DNA of 64,000 nt from Candidatus Zhuqueibacterota bacterium (GTDB lineage Bacteria; Zhuqueibacterota; Zhuqueibacteria; Thermofontimicrobiales; Thiofontviventaceae): positions 1 to 64,000 of the forward strand of contig JAFGOE010000061.1 of assembly GCA_016926625.1 (NCBI GenBank). Reading direction: 5' to 3'. The position numbers and the translations under genes are program-made. Positions 25,592 through 35,598 of this stretch are shown here, in pieces (position 1 is the first letter of the stretch; every line of letters begins with the position of its first letter). The notes below the pieces were generated by a model, which searched no databases, had not been told where the DNA came from, and worked only from the letters and a program-made list of their open reading frames with translations.

Positions 25592-28546
25592 AATAACCAC
25601 CATTTTATTCGTTTTAATAAACTTCTGATCCACATCGATTCGATAAAAATAAACCCCTGATCCGATGTGTTTTCCGAATTGGTTCATCCCATTCCAGTCG
25701 ATCGTGTATTCCCCTGCCTCATGATATGTGTTCAGGATCTGTGCCACTCGCTGGCCCTGTAGATTGAAAACAGCAATCGTTACATGACCTGCTCGCGGAA
25801 GTTGATACTGGATCTGTGTGCTCATGTTAAAAGGATTCGGATAATTTTGACTCAGCTCGTATCCCTTCGCTACATCAGTACTCTCAAACTGAAATTCTGA
25901 CAGGGACGTGGTAGTCTTTCGATAGATATGAACGTCATCAATCAGTACACCGAAAGCAGAGTTTTGATGATCGGAAATAAAATGGAAGCGGAACCATAAT
26001 TTATCCCATTCTGAACCTGCCATTGCGCTTAAATTGAGCATCCTTTTTGTCCAGGCCGGGCTAATTCCGGACAACGAATCCACCTTGATCCATTCATGGC
26101 AATCACGGCTCACCTCAATAAAACACTGATCGCTGTCGCTCTCCGTATTATATCGTACCCGGAATTCAAGTTCAATATCATCGGGCGAGTCCAATGACAA
26201 ACCATTGAGGTACCGGCAACTGGCATCCATGTTATCCGGATAGGGGCTGACACCTCCGTTTACATGAAGACAATGGTCGCTCTGAAATCCTTTGAATTCA
26301 TCCGTGATACTCCAGCCTCCGTCAACCACCCAGCGCTCCATTCCCTGTTCAAAATCATCGACTAAATTGACAACGCGTTTGGGAGCAAGGATACGACTAT
26401 TGCCCGGATTATAGTCGTTTGTAACGTCTTCAACCTTGATCTCTAACGAATAATCACCCTCACGTGGCAGAGAAAATGGTGCGAACGGGACTTTGACGGT
26501 TTGATCCGCATCGAGGTGATCAATGTGCACCGTATCACTGAACAAGGGCATGAATTCATCACGTGCCGTTAAAACAACATCAAAATCAGACTCCGGATGC
26601 TTGCCCCCATTACGAATATCGGCTATTAAATTGATGAGCGATAACAAAACGATTTCATCGTCGAATAATGAGATGTCATCGATGACTATATCATGTTCAG
26701 GTTTTTCAAGATGTAACGTAACGGGTAACGTTAACACTTTGTTACTGGAATCATTCGATATAAACATGATCAATCCTGAATGCGAACCAGTAGCTAAGCC
26801 AGCCGTCTTTATATGAAGGTCAATCTCTTTACTGCTATGCGGTGGTACGCTGCCGATCGGTTCAGAGAGATAGAACCAGCCGGCCACGTCGTTCGGCGAT
26901 AACGCGAGACCATTCATCGTCCATGAATCGTTGCTCGTATTTTGAAACAGAACATTCATGCCATCTGTAATTCGGATATCATCGACAAAAAATCCTGTCA
27001 GACCTGGATCATCCAATGTACTGAGTCCCATATCTGACGCAAATGCATAGCGTATGACGACACTGTCTGCTCTAAAGGGTACCAGATCCATTTCAACGGC
27101 TGTCCATCCATTGCTTTCGCCACCCCAGCCCGCAACGCCGGTCCCCATATTCCAACCCTGTTCAGGATGACCGAAACTCCATAAACTGAAACAATTGTAC
27201 GATGGGTTCAATGGGTGCAACACATTGAAGGAAGTACCCCCATCTGTCGAGATCCATACATTGCATCCATCCCAACCGTCATACGGATAGGTTGCACCAG
27301 AAGGATTCTCAATGTTCCATTTCCCCATCCATCTCAACCGTGGCAGCATGGTGTTTGATAAATCGATAATCGGCGTTTCCAAATATTGTAACCAATGATC
27401 ACCGTAACCTCCAATGTCCGGATCACCACACCACCACGATCTATCATCGAACGCTTGAAATTCATCCGGATGAAACATCAATTGCACTTCCGAGGCGACG
27501 GCTGAATATTGAAGGACATCATCGCCATGGTTAAATATCCTAATCTTCTCGATAGCCGTATCTCCTGCCATAAGCTCCATATTAAGACGCATCGGTTCGA
27601 GGCGCGCTTCCGACTTATTCACTAAATTGTTCCAGATGAACGGTACATATTCCCCCATTCCGCATTCACCCCATTTTATCCTGAAATAGCCCTGCTCACC
27701 CCAGGCAGGACCCCAACTGTTCTTACAGATCCAACACTCTTGCTCATCGTCCCATCCGACGATCAGGACTGCGTGACCCGCTTCGATCTCACCCCATACG
27801 TGTTCATACACGCCCTCACTATAATACATAAAATCCTCGTACACGATGTACGATCCGGCGACGGGTTGCTGTAAAATCGCGGTTTTTATATTATCGATAT
27901 CATCGAAATCAAGTGTGATATATCCCCAACCAGGTATCTTCAAGGCGAGTTCTTCCCAATGAGCACATGCTCGGCTGCAAGGGTATGAATCGAGACCATT
28001 GTAGTACATACACGTTTCAGGGGGGACACCCATCTCCTGAACAAAATCGAATGCTCCTTCCACGGTGTAACCGTCACACGATCCCATGCTGCACGATAAC
28101 ACGAACTGTTCCGACAGATCGATCACCGAATCCAATCGTGAATTATGAATCCGCCACCACGCTTCGATCTGGCCTATCGCTGCAAAATCCCAGCAACTTC
28201 CACACATCCCTTGATCCTTCACAGGTGTGATCCAGTTTCCACCATTCTGATCCCTCCAGTCGAACTTAGCTGGTAAATCATGCCGCGTCTCGATCGGTGT
28301 GAACTTCGATGAATCGATTGCCGTCCTGTCGATGATCGTTCCGCATAACATGCGACGTTCTTCGGCCGGCAGTTTCGAAACCCAACTTTCACCGACTGTC
28401 CACTGCGCATCAGCGCGTTCTATTGCATCCTCGATCGTCAGTAGGATATTTTTATCATCTGAAGCATCAGCCTCAAACGTAAAAATCAAACTAACAACGA
28501 CACATAACATTATCATATACCAGTTGTGAGAGATCATCTTCTTCAT
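25586..28546 (-). CDS. Secreted papain-like (C1A) cysteine protease with T9SS sorting domain
   Basis: About 986 residues. The start at 28546 has AAGGG eight bases upstream and opens directly on a signal peptide (MKKMISHNWYMIMLCVVVSL); upstream in-frame ATGs lack such a site. After a short propeptide, the mature protease starts near LPAKFDWRDQNG. The active site is complete: the oxyanion Gln and nucleophile in VKDQGMCGSCWDFAAI (Q112, C118), His in GHAVLIVGWDD (H258) and Asn in CWICKNSWGPAWGEQGYF (N276). Residues about 320-850 are beta-rich accessory domains. The C-terminus is a sorting domain with ELSQNYPNPFNMSTQIQY. It is probably displayed at the surface for protein degradation or processing. 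It stands alone, with no co-oriented gene close upstream. Confidence 0.94.
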   Translation of the reverse strand: MKKMISHNWYMIMLCVVVSLIFTFEADASDDKNILLTIEDAIERADAQWTVGESWVSKLPAEERRMLCGTIIDRTAIDSSKFTPIETRHDLPAKFDWRDQNGGNWITPVKDQGMCGSCWDFAAIGQIEAWWRIHNSRLDSVIDLSEQFVLSCSMGSCDGYTVEGAFDFVQEMGVPPETCMYYNGLDSYPCSRACAHWEELALKIPGWGYITLDFDDIDNIKTAILQQPVAGSYIVYEDFMYYSEGVYEHVWGEIEAGHAVLIVGWDDEQECWICKNSWGPAWGEQGYFRIKWGECGMGEYVPFIWNNLVNKSEARLEPMRLNMELMAGDTAIEKIRIFNHGDDVLQYSAVASEVQLMFHPDEFQAFDDRSWWCGDPDIGGYGDHWLQYLETPIIDLSNTMLPRLRWMGKWNIENPSGATYPYDGWDGCNVWISTDGGTSFNVLHPLNPSYNCFSLWSFGHPEQGWNMGTGVAGWGGESNGWTAVEMDLVPFRADSVVIRYAFASDMGLSTLDDPGLTGFFVDDIRITDGMNVLFQNTSNDSWTMNGLALSPNDVAGWFYLSEPIGSVPPHSSKEIDLHIKTAGLATGSHSGLIMFISNDSSNKVLTLPVTLHLEKPEHDIVIDDISLFDDEIVLLSLINLIADIRNGGKHPESDFDVVLTARDEFMPLFSDTVHIDHLDADQTVKVPFAPFSLPREGDYSLEIKVEDVTNDYNPGNSRILAPKRVVNLVDDFEQGMERWVVDGGWSITDEFKGFQSDHCLHVNGGVSPYPDNMDASCRYLNGLSLDSPDDIELEFRVRYNTESDSDQCFIEVSRDCHEWIKVDSLSGISPAWTKRMLNLSAMAGSEWDKLWFRFHFISDHQNSAFGVLIDDVHIYRKTTTSLSEFQFESTDVAKGYELSQNYPNPFNMSTQIQYQLPRAGHVTIAVFNLQGQRVAQILNTYHEAGEYTIDWNGMNQFGKHIGSGVYFYRIDVDQKFIKTNKMVVIK

Positions 28547-28824
28547 GTAATATACCCTTTTCATTATCAAATTAATGCACAAGCAGCGATTATCACTATC
28601 TAATTTATTGGGATGAATGAGATTAGGTAAGTCGGCAATATAACAGATCCATCAGTCCAGACTTCGATTTGCTCCGCTGTGAAGAATGGACATACATTTT
28701 AAAAAAAGTGTTGCAAAGCTCAGCAAACACTGTTTTAATACTTATCTCTGCGGTATCACGCGTAAATCGCAGCATTCGACACGTTATTGCTATGTCTTCG
28801 CAATCAAATGTCACCGGATCAAAT

Positions 28825-29679
28825 TTATTCTTTTACCAACAATGAGAAATCCATGGCTCTGGCCGAATGAGTCAGCTGACCTATAGAGATATAGTTGACA
28901 CCCGTCTTTGCATATTCAGCGATCGTATCCAAATTCACACCACCGGATATCTCCAACTTCGTCCTTCCATTTACGAAACGGACGGCTTTTTCGATTTGAT
29001 CGATGTCCATATTATCTACCATAATGCGGTCGACATTCAATTCGATGGCTTCGGCCACTTCATCCAGGGTGCGACACTCGACTTCAATTTTCAGATCAAG
29101 ATCATTTTGTTTCAAATAACTTCGACTTCGTCTTACTGCATTGCTGATGCCGTTCGCCGCGACAATATGATTTTCTTTGATGAGTACCATATCGAACAAC
29201 CCGATTCGATGATTAAATCCACCTCCGATGCGGACCGCATATTTTTCAAGCGATCTCAAACCAGGCGTGGTTTTTCGTGTATCCAACACCTTAACGCCAG
29301 TCCCTGCCACTAATTTTACAAAGCGAGATGTCAGGGTGGCGATACCGCTCATTCGGCACAACAGATTCAGAGCAGTTCGCTCGCCTGTCAATATACTGCG
29401 TAACGGCCCTTTAATCACAAACACCACATCTCTATTCTTTATTGCAGCACCATCGTCAAATTTTATGTCCACAGATATGTTTGCATCCACCAGATTGAAC
29501 ACCTTCTCAACGACAAATCCCCCAGCCAATATGCCGTCTTCTTTGGCGATGATCTCGGCTGTGCCAGTCACATCCTCATCCACGGTCGCCATCGATGTCA
29601 CATCACCATGTTCATCGAGATCTTCAATCAATGCATTTTGTATAATTTCAGTCAAATTTTTTATCATGGCATTATCCAT
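28825..29679 (-). CDS. nadC: Nicotinate-nucleotide pyrophosphorylase (carboxylating)
   Basis: A 284-residue cytoplasmic enzyme that makes nicotinate mononucleotide, CO2 and pyrophosphate from quinolinate and PRPP in de novo NAD synthesis. Diagnostic motifs are EDLDEHGDVTSMATV at the N-terminus, GERTALNLLCRMSGIATLT, DTRKTTPGLRSLEKYAVRIG, GGFNHRIGLFDMVLIKENHI and the closing LEISGGVNLDTIAEYAKTGV. Length is normal. It lies 15 bp after the long TPR gene, so it may be read from the same transcript. No nadA or nadB is seen nearby. No clear Shine-Dalgarno precedes the ATG. Confidence 0.97.
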   Translation of the reverse strand: MDNAMIKNLTEIIQNALIEDLDEHGDVTSMATVDEDVTGTAEIIAKEDGILAGGFVVEKVFNLVDANISVDIKFDDGAAIKNRDVVFVIKGPLRSILTGERTALNLLCRMSGIATLTSRFVKLVAGTGVKVLDTRKTTPGLRSLEKYAVRIGGGFNHRIGLFDMVLIKENHIVAANGISNAVRRSRSYLKQNDLDLKIEVECRTLDEVAEAIELNVDRIMVDNMDIDQIEKAVRFVNGRTKLEISGGVNLDTIAEYAKTGVNYISIGQLTHSARAMDFSLLVKE

Positions 29680-29694
29680 ACGATATTAATAAAT

Positions 29695-32600
29695 CTAATT
29701 CACCTGTCCAATCTCATCGAGTTTCTTTTGAGCGCCTTTACCAAAGGGACTGGCGGCACCCTGTTCAACGATAATCTTCTTAAAGATTTGAGTCGCAATA
29801 TCCATTTTACCGAGCTTCATATAAGCAACGCCAGCCTTATATTGGGCAGTAACTGCCCAGTTCAATTTTGTCGGTTTCGATATATATTTGACCTTCAAAT
29901 ATTCGGCGATTGCCTTCTCGTAGTGACCCTTCTCCATATAACAATCACCTATCCAATATTGAATCCGCGGTTCGTTTTCATAGTCGGCTTCATATTTTAG
30001 TTTCCTCAAATAATCGATCGCTCTATCATATTCATGCAGATAAAAATAGGTGATGCCGATCTGTATTCTGACTTCGAAACTGTGCTCAGATAACGGAAAT
30101 TTGTCCAGAAAAGCTCGGGACTGGACCAGCACCTGGTCCCACATCTGCAGGTCGAAGTAGCAGCGAATTAAATTACTGATTCCGCGCGCCAGCGAAGCAT
30201 CGGAAATTAAAGGCTGTTCGATCGCGTTCTTATAGGCTAACATCGCATTCTCGACCTGTCTCGCCTTCATGTAATAAAATTCACCTAACGCCAGGTACAC
30301 ATCGGCCAAAACCGGATGATTCGGATATTTCCCCGGCATCTCGGTTAAGATTTTCATTGCATCATCATCACGATTGAGGGTTAAATAGAGTCGCCCTAAT
30401 GCAAATTCCGCTCTTGGACCATATTTATTGTGTTTAAATTTCGAACGCGCCGACTTATACGTCTCCTCGGCCAGTTCAAATTCCTTCTGCTTGAAATAGT
30501 AATTCCCCCTGGCAAGCTCTATACGTCCCAGGTACTCATCGATCTCATCGTAATCTTTTTTAAACTGCTTCATCTCCTGATCAGCAGCCGAAATCTGATC
30601 CATTAGATAAAGACATATGATCGCCTGAGAGGTCGCATAAAGCCTGGTCGTGTCGTTCGGTGCTGCCTCAATGCCCGCCAGGTAGTGCCTCCTCGCGGCC
30701 TGATGATCATTATTGGCAAAAAACAGATCACCGGCGGAGATATGTGCCTGGCCGATGCGATCATAATCCGGATATTCGGCGATCAACTGTTGCAGATAGT
30801 TCACAGCGATTTCTCTGTCCTGCAAGTGGTCCGATCGATAGAGTTCAGCCAGATTCATCAGTATATCAGGTGTATATCGATCACCAGGGAATTTCTTCAG
30901 ATACGATTGCAGGTTATCGATCGCTTTTTTTTTATCGCCGACGAACGAGAACAACTGCCCTTTCCTAAAATAGACCTCCTGTACCAATAATTGATCAGCG
31001 GCATCGCTCCAACGACAATGAGATATATGATCTGCTTCCAGTTCGCGGAAAAAATCAATGCCCTGTGAATATTGTCCGGCCGCTTCGTAGATGTCGCCGA
31101 TTTGCGAAATCGAACTATCGGCCAGCGGGCTATAGAAATATTGATCGATAATCGTCTCGAAATCCTTTTTTGCCCCCTCATCATCTTGTAACAGACGCCT
31201 GATTTTAGCACGTTCATAGATCGCAGCGACTCTTTTACTGTCGTTATTCGGATCGTCGATTATCCGCGTAAATAGATCCTGTGCTTGATTCAGCATGTTT
31301 CTGTTCTTATATATCGACGCTATATGATATAGCGCATCAGTGAGAAACCTGCCCTGATTATCTCGATTGACCACCGCCTGAAAATGATAGATCGCGTTAC
31401 TGGTATCCGTCTTATCCGCATGATAATATGATTTACCTAATAAATAGTCCGCTTCAACACGATGAGCACTCTGTGGATAATCATTGATGAACCTTGAGAG
31501 AGCATCCTGTAAATAGGCATATCTTTCGTCGTCAGAGCGTTTCAGAATCGAATCAAACTTTATCATTTGGAAAGAGGCTTCCTGTGACCATTTGCTCGAA
31601 GGCCAGGTGGCGATTACTCTTCTATAACTACCAAAGCAACTATCTTGCAAAGAACCCATTCCCCCGCTGTCTAACCATTCTTTTTCAGCGAGAAGTCGAT
31701 AACAATTACCTTTATAATACTCAATCTCATCCAAAATTGCAGAATTTTCTTTTTGCTTCTCCGCTATTTTTAACAGGTCTAATGCACGTTCGTAATCTTT
31801 CAATTCCTCATAATAGGTCTTTGCCATCATAAAGCTAAGTCGCTGATTATCTGAATTCTGAATAAGCTCGCCCAACAAGGTAATGAATCCATCGACAGCC
31901 TTCGTATCCGTAGTTACGAGGTAGTTTTCAATATACTTAATGCGTTTGGCTGCAACTTCCTCGTGCGATGACGCAGGAAATTTTGTCGACAAATAATTAT
32001 AGGCATCTAACGCTCGAGAATAGTCTTTCATCTCTTCGTAACACCTCGCCACGGCGAGCTGTGCATCATCGACAAGCCGGCTAGTCGGAAACTGGTCGGT
32101 AAATTCATAGTACAATCGCAACGCTCTTTCAGGATTATCACTTTCTTTACTATAAATTTCAGCGATCTTGAATCTGACGATGTCAGAACAGGGACCCTGC
32201 GGATATTGGACGACGTATTGATTTAGATGATACAGCGCATTCGGCGACTGTCCTTTCTGCAACCATGCCTGAGCTATCTCATACCGGGTTTCCTGGCATA
32301 TTAACTGCTCAGATTCCAGTCTGATTGTGTCGCATCGAGCTAACAGTGCTTCAAAAACAGAGATCGCCTCGTCCAATTGACCGGCCTGACGATAGGAGCT
32401 TCCCAATTTTAATAGAGCGTCTGAACGATCTTTGTCGACTTCACTGCCAATCGATCGATATTTTTGTACTGCGTCGTCGAATTGCTCCAGGTCGTAGTAA
32501 TTGTCACCCATCAATAGATAAAGACGATCCTTTAAGTGCTCATCCATTATATCAGTAGAGCCTGCAGCGAGTATTTCGTTCGAATGCTTATACTTTCCTT

Positions 32601-33393
32601 TAGTGCGACTGATCGTTGCTAACTCCAGCCGAGCTTTGGTGATCTCATTGGGATAGGAGCTCGTACGCGCTTTGTAGTCTGTCAGTATCTGCTCATATAG
32701 GACCTCAGCATCTCTTATGCGACCGAAATTGTACATTATTTCAGCTTTCGTCAACAGGCTGTTGATATGCAACTGGCCTGCCTGGCTTCTTGATAATATT
32801 TTATCGATCTCATTTAGCGCACGTTCATAATCTTCCATCTCCACAAACGTACGGGCTAACTCATGCCTCGCTTTTAAGGACGTCTCACCTTGATCATTGG
32901 CATCAAGATGCAGATAATAGAGTTCGATAGCCGATGAGTACTCTTTACCCATTACATACATCTGGGCAGCCTTATAAAAGATATCCTCCGATAATTTACT
33001 GCGGGGGTACAACGACTTCAACTGTTGATACGAATGAGCTGCTTTGATGTAATTCCCTTCCTTTTCAAAACATTGTCCGATCTTGTATTGGATCTCATCC
33101 AGTCCAGGCGCGTCAGGATATTTAAATAAAAGAGTCATATACTGAATACGTGCGTTCTCAAATTGATCGATCTTAACATATGAATCTCCTGCCAATTTCA
33201 AAGCCTCCGGTGCCCGCGGACTTTCAGCATATTGATCTGCATACTCGCGGAACTGTACAGCCGCCAGTTCGTACATTTGATCCATGTATAATCGACTCGC
33301 ATACGTGTAATCGGCGTCAGGACCTGTTGTTTGGCCGAATACGCTTTGCCACGTCATCAATATTATCAGAAAGATCATCTTTTTAATCTTCAT
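29695..33393 (-). CDS. Very long periplasmic TPR-repeat protein
   Basis: A 1232-residue protein with signal MKIKKMIFLIILMTWQSVFG followed by tetratricopeptide repeats along almost its whole length. Typical units include AALYxxA/Y-rich helices such as YIKAAHSYQQLKSLYPRSKL, ERALRLYYEFTDQFPTSRLV, EYDRAIDYLRKLKYEA and HYEKAIAEYLKVKY. The repeats resemble BamD/YbgF-type outer-membrane assembly or Tol-Pal coordination proteins, but the protein is far longer. It presumably acts as a periplasmic scaffold. It starts 3 bp after the helicase stop. Partner and function cannot be deduced. Confidence 0.9.
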   Translation of the reverse strand: MKIKKMIFLIILMTWQSVFGQTTGPDADYTYASRLYMDQMYELAAVQFREYADQYAESPRAPEALKLAGDSYVKIDQFENARIQYMTLLFKYPDAPGLDEIQYKIGQCFEKEGNYIKAAHSYQQLKSLYPRSKLSEDIFYKAAQMYVMGKEYSSAIELYYLHLDANDQGETSLKARHELARTFVEMEDYERALNEIDKILSRSQAGQLHINSLLTKAEIMYNFGRIRDAEVLYEQILTDYKARTSSYPNEITKARLELATISRTKGKYKHSNEILAAGSTDIMDEHLKDRLYLLMGDNYYDLEQFDDAVQKYRSIGSEVDKDRSDALLKLGSSYRQAGQLDEAISVFEALLARCDTIRLESEQLICQETRYEIAQAWLQKGQSPNALYHLNQYVVQYPQGPCSDIVRFKIAEIYSKESDNPERALRLYYEFTDQFPTSRLVDDAQLAVARCYEEMKDYSRALDAYNYLSTKFPASSHEEVAAKRIKYIENYLVTTDTKAVDGFITLLGELIQNSDNQRLSFMMAKTYYEELKDYERALDLLKIAEKQKENSAILDEIEYYKGNCYRLLAEKEWLDSGGMGSLQDSCFGSYRRVIATWPSSKWSQEASFQMIKFDSILKRSDDERYAYLQDALSRFINDYPQSAHRVEADYLLGKSYYHADKTDTSNAIYHFQAVVNRDNQGRFLTDALYHIASIYKNRNMLNQAQDLFTRIIDDPNNDSKRVAAIYERAKIRRLLQDDEGAKKDFETIIDQYFYSPLADSSISQIGDIYEAAGQYSQGIDFFRELEADHISHCRWSDAADQLLVQEVYFRKGQLFSFVGDKKKAIDNLQSYLKKFPGDRYTPDILMNLAELYRSDHLQDREIAVNYLQQLIAEYPDYDRIGQAHISAGDLFFANNDHQAARRHYLAGIEAAPNDTTRLYATSQAIICLYLMDQISAADQEMKQFKKDYDEIDEYLGRIELARGNYYFKQKEFELAEETYKSARSKFKHNKYGPRAEFALGRLYLTLNRDDDAMKILTEMPGKYPNHPVLADVYLALGEFYYMKARQVENAMLAYKNAIEQPLISDASLARGISNLIRCYFDLQMWDQVLVQSRAFLDKFPLSEHSFEVRIQIGITYFYLHEYDRAIDYLRKLKYEADYENEPRIQYWIGDCYMEKGHYEKAIAEYLKVKYISKPTKLNWAVTAQYKAGVAYMKLGKMDIATQIFKKIIVEQGAASPFGKGAQKKLDEIGQVN

Positions 33394-33396
33394 GTC

Positions 33397-35598
33397 TTAT
33401 AATATCTCCAAATTTGCATATTTTATCACTATCTTTTTCTCGCCCACATCTTCAAACAAAATATCAGCTTTGGTTTCCTTTCCTGTCCCTTCAACTCGCC
33501 TCACAACGCCTTTACCAAATCGAGGATGCCGCACGATGATGCCAGGCTTGAGCTTCTTAGCCGCAGGCGCCTTCTTCTCATAAACAGGGAGATTATCGTC
33601 GTACGAGTATGAACGCTGACTTCGTGATACCGAGACCTGAGTTCTGTCTAATTCCAGGAGATCGTGCTTGATCTCGTGTAAAAATCGAGACGGACCACCG
33701 AATGAGGAATCACCATACCGGATCCGTCGTTCAGCTAGGCTCAGGTATAACTTTTCCCTCGCACGGGTGATGCCGACGTAGAACAGACGCCGCTCCTCTT
33801 CCAAATCTTCTAAATTATTACTGTTTCGCGATAATGGCAGCAAACCCTCCTCGATGCCGGCGATAAATACGACCGGAAATTCTAATCCCTTAGCCGAATG
33901 CAAGGTCATGAGAGTGACTGCATTCGAATCGTTATCCCAGTTGTCGATGTCAGTAATCAGTGACACTTCCTCCAGAAAGTGAGCTAAAGAGTTTCCGTTG
34001 CCTTCGTTTTCGTTGGAAAATTGCCTGATCTGTGTCAGTAATTCACCTATGTTATCTCTACGCTCCAGCGCCTCTTCGCTCCCCTCTTCCTTGTACTTCA
34101 CGAGTATTCCCAATTCTTCAACCAGGGTTGCAGCCAGTTCCGCAGCTGAAATCGTGTGCTGAACGCTATTATACTTTAATATCATATCGCTGAAATTTCT
34201 TATCTTCTGCATCGTGGGCTCGGCGATAGAATCGATCTCGGCCACACGAGTCAGTCCTTCGAAGAATGAGATCGAATGTTGTGAACAGAAATCTTCTATT
34301 TTCTTCAGCGTCACATTTCCTATCCCTCGTGCAGGAAAATTAATAACTCTCCTGACGCTGATCTCATCGAGCGGATTGACGACTGCCCGAAGATAAGCTA
34401 AAATGTCCTTTATCTCCTTACGCTCATAAAAACGAATTCCACCGACGATAACATAGGCAATACCGTTCAACCTTAATTCATCTTCGATAGCCCTCGATTG
34501 TGCATTTGTCCTGTACAATATTGCAAAATCAGAAAAGTTTCTCTTGTTACGTTGAAATTCATCCTTTATCTTATAGATGATTCGGGAGGACTCCTCTTCA
34601 CCCGTTGAATTCCATAACAGAGACACCAGTTCCCCGTCATCGTTTTTTGTCCAAAGTTGTTTTTCCATCCGTGACGAATTGTGCATCACGATAGAATTAG
34701 CTACGTGAAGGATGTTTTTCGTCGACCGATAATTTTGCTCCAGTCTGAATGTCTTACAGTCCTTAAAATCTTTCTCAAATTCCAAAATATTTCTTAAACT
34801 CGCTCCGCGCCACCGATAGATGGATTGATCATCATCACCGACAACGGTTAAATTCCGATGCTTCTCTGATAACGATTTCAGCAGCAAGTACTGAGGATGA
34901 TTTGTATCCTGATATTCATCTACAAGAACGTAATGCCATCGTTTCTGATAATAGGCAAGTGATTCGGGAAACAAATGAAAAAGTTCGATCGGTTTCAGCA
35001 GCAAATCGTCGAAATCCATCGCATTGGCAGCTTTTAAATTATCCTGATACTCTTGATAGATCATGGCAACGTGTTCATCAAAATAATCGACAGCGCTCTC
35101 TTTTGCATGCTCAGGCAATTTCAGATGATTTTTTAGATGACTAATTCGGCTTCGGATGGCGTTGATCGGACACTGCTCGATCGTCATCGTCATTCCGTTC
35201 TGAATTTTTTTGATCAACGCCGCCTGATCGTCGGTGTCGTATATAGTAAAATTTTGTGTGTAACCCAGCTTTTCAGCTTCCATCCTCAGGATTCTTGCAA
35301 AGAACGAATGAAACGTACTGCACCATAATTCTCCGTAACAGGGATTCACTAACTGCAAGATGCGTTCTCGCATTTCGCGAGCGGCCTTGTTAGTAAAAGT
35401 CAGCGAAAGGATTCGGGAAGATGGTATTTTTTTCCTGTCGATGAGATATGCAACCTTGTGCGTAAGCACTCGCGTCTTCCCGCTTCCTGCGCCGGCTAAT
35501 ACAAGACTGGGACCATCGGTGCACTCAACCGCTTGCTTCTGAACCGTATTAAGCCCGCGAAGAATATTATGTGCTTCCCTCTTTTGTCTATCTATCAT
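33397..35598 (-). CDS. pcrA: ATP-dependent DNA helicase, UvrD/PcrA family
   Basis: A 733-residue superfamily 1A 3'-5' helicase of repair and replication. The conserved motifs appear in order: GPSLVLAGAGSGKTRVLTHK (Walker A), FTNKAAREMRERI, DEYQDTNHPQY (Walker B), GDDDQSIYRWRGA, LEQNYRSTKNIL, VTLMTLHSAKGLEFPVVFIA and FYVGITRAREKLYL. The C-terminal KPGIIVRHPRFGKGVVRRVE is the PcrA/UvrD tail domain that contacts RNA polymerase in related proteins. Length is typical. Its start overlaps the end of mltG by 11 bp, which implies coupling. PcrA and UvrD names are used interchangeably in this family. Confidence 0.96.
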   Translation of the reverse strand: MIDRQKREAHNILRGLNTVQKQAVECTDGPSLVLAGAGSGKTRVLTHKVAYLIDRKKIPSSRILSLTFTNKAAREMRERILQLVNPCYGELWCSTFHSFFARILRMEAEKLGYTQNFTIYDTDDQAALIKKIQNGMTMTIEQCPINAIRSRISHLKNHLKLPEHAKESAVDYFDEHVAMIYQEYQDNLKAANAMDFDDLLLKPIELFHLFPESLAYYQKRWHYVLVDEYQDTNHPQYLLLKSLSEKHRNLTVVGDDDQSIYRWRGASLRNILEFEKDFKDCKTFRLEQNYRSTKNILHVANSIVMHNSSRMEKQLWTKNDDGELVSLLWNSTGEEESSRIIYKIKDEFQRNKRNFSDFAILYRTNAQSRAIEDELRLNGIAYVIVGGIRFYERKEIKDILAYLRAVVNPLDEISVRRVINFPARGIGNVTLKKIEDFCSQHSISFFEGLTRVAEIDSIAEPTMQKIRNFSDMILKYNSVQHTISAAELAATLVEELGILVKYKEEGSEEALERRDNIGELLTQIRQFSNENEGNGNSLAHFLEEVSLITDIDNWDNDSNAVTLMTLHSAKGLEFPVVFIAGIEEGLLPLSRNSNNLEDLEEERRLFYVGITRAREKLYLSLAERRIRYGDSSFGGPSRFLHEIKHDLLELDRTQVSVSRSQRSYSYDDNLPVYEKKAPAAKKLKPGIIVRHPRFGKGVVRRVEGTGKETKADILFEDVGEKKIVIKYANLEIL

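Noticed and set aside
28623-28814. Small minus-strand frame of 63 codons between nadC and the protease gene
   Set aside because: No convincing ribosome-binding site, no recognisable features and unusual composition; treated as non-coding.
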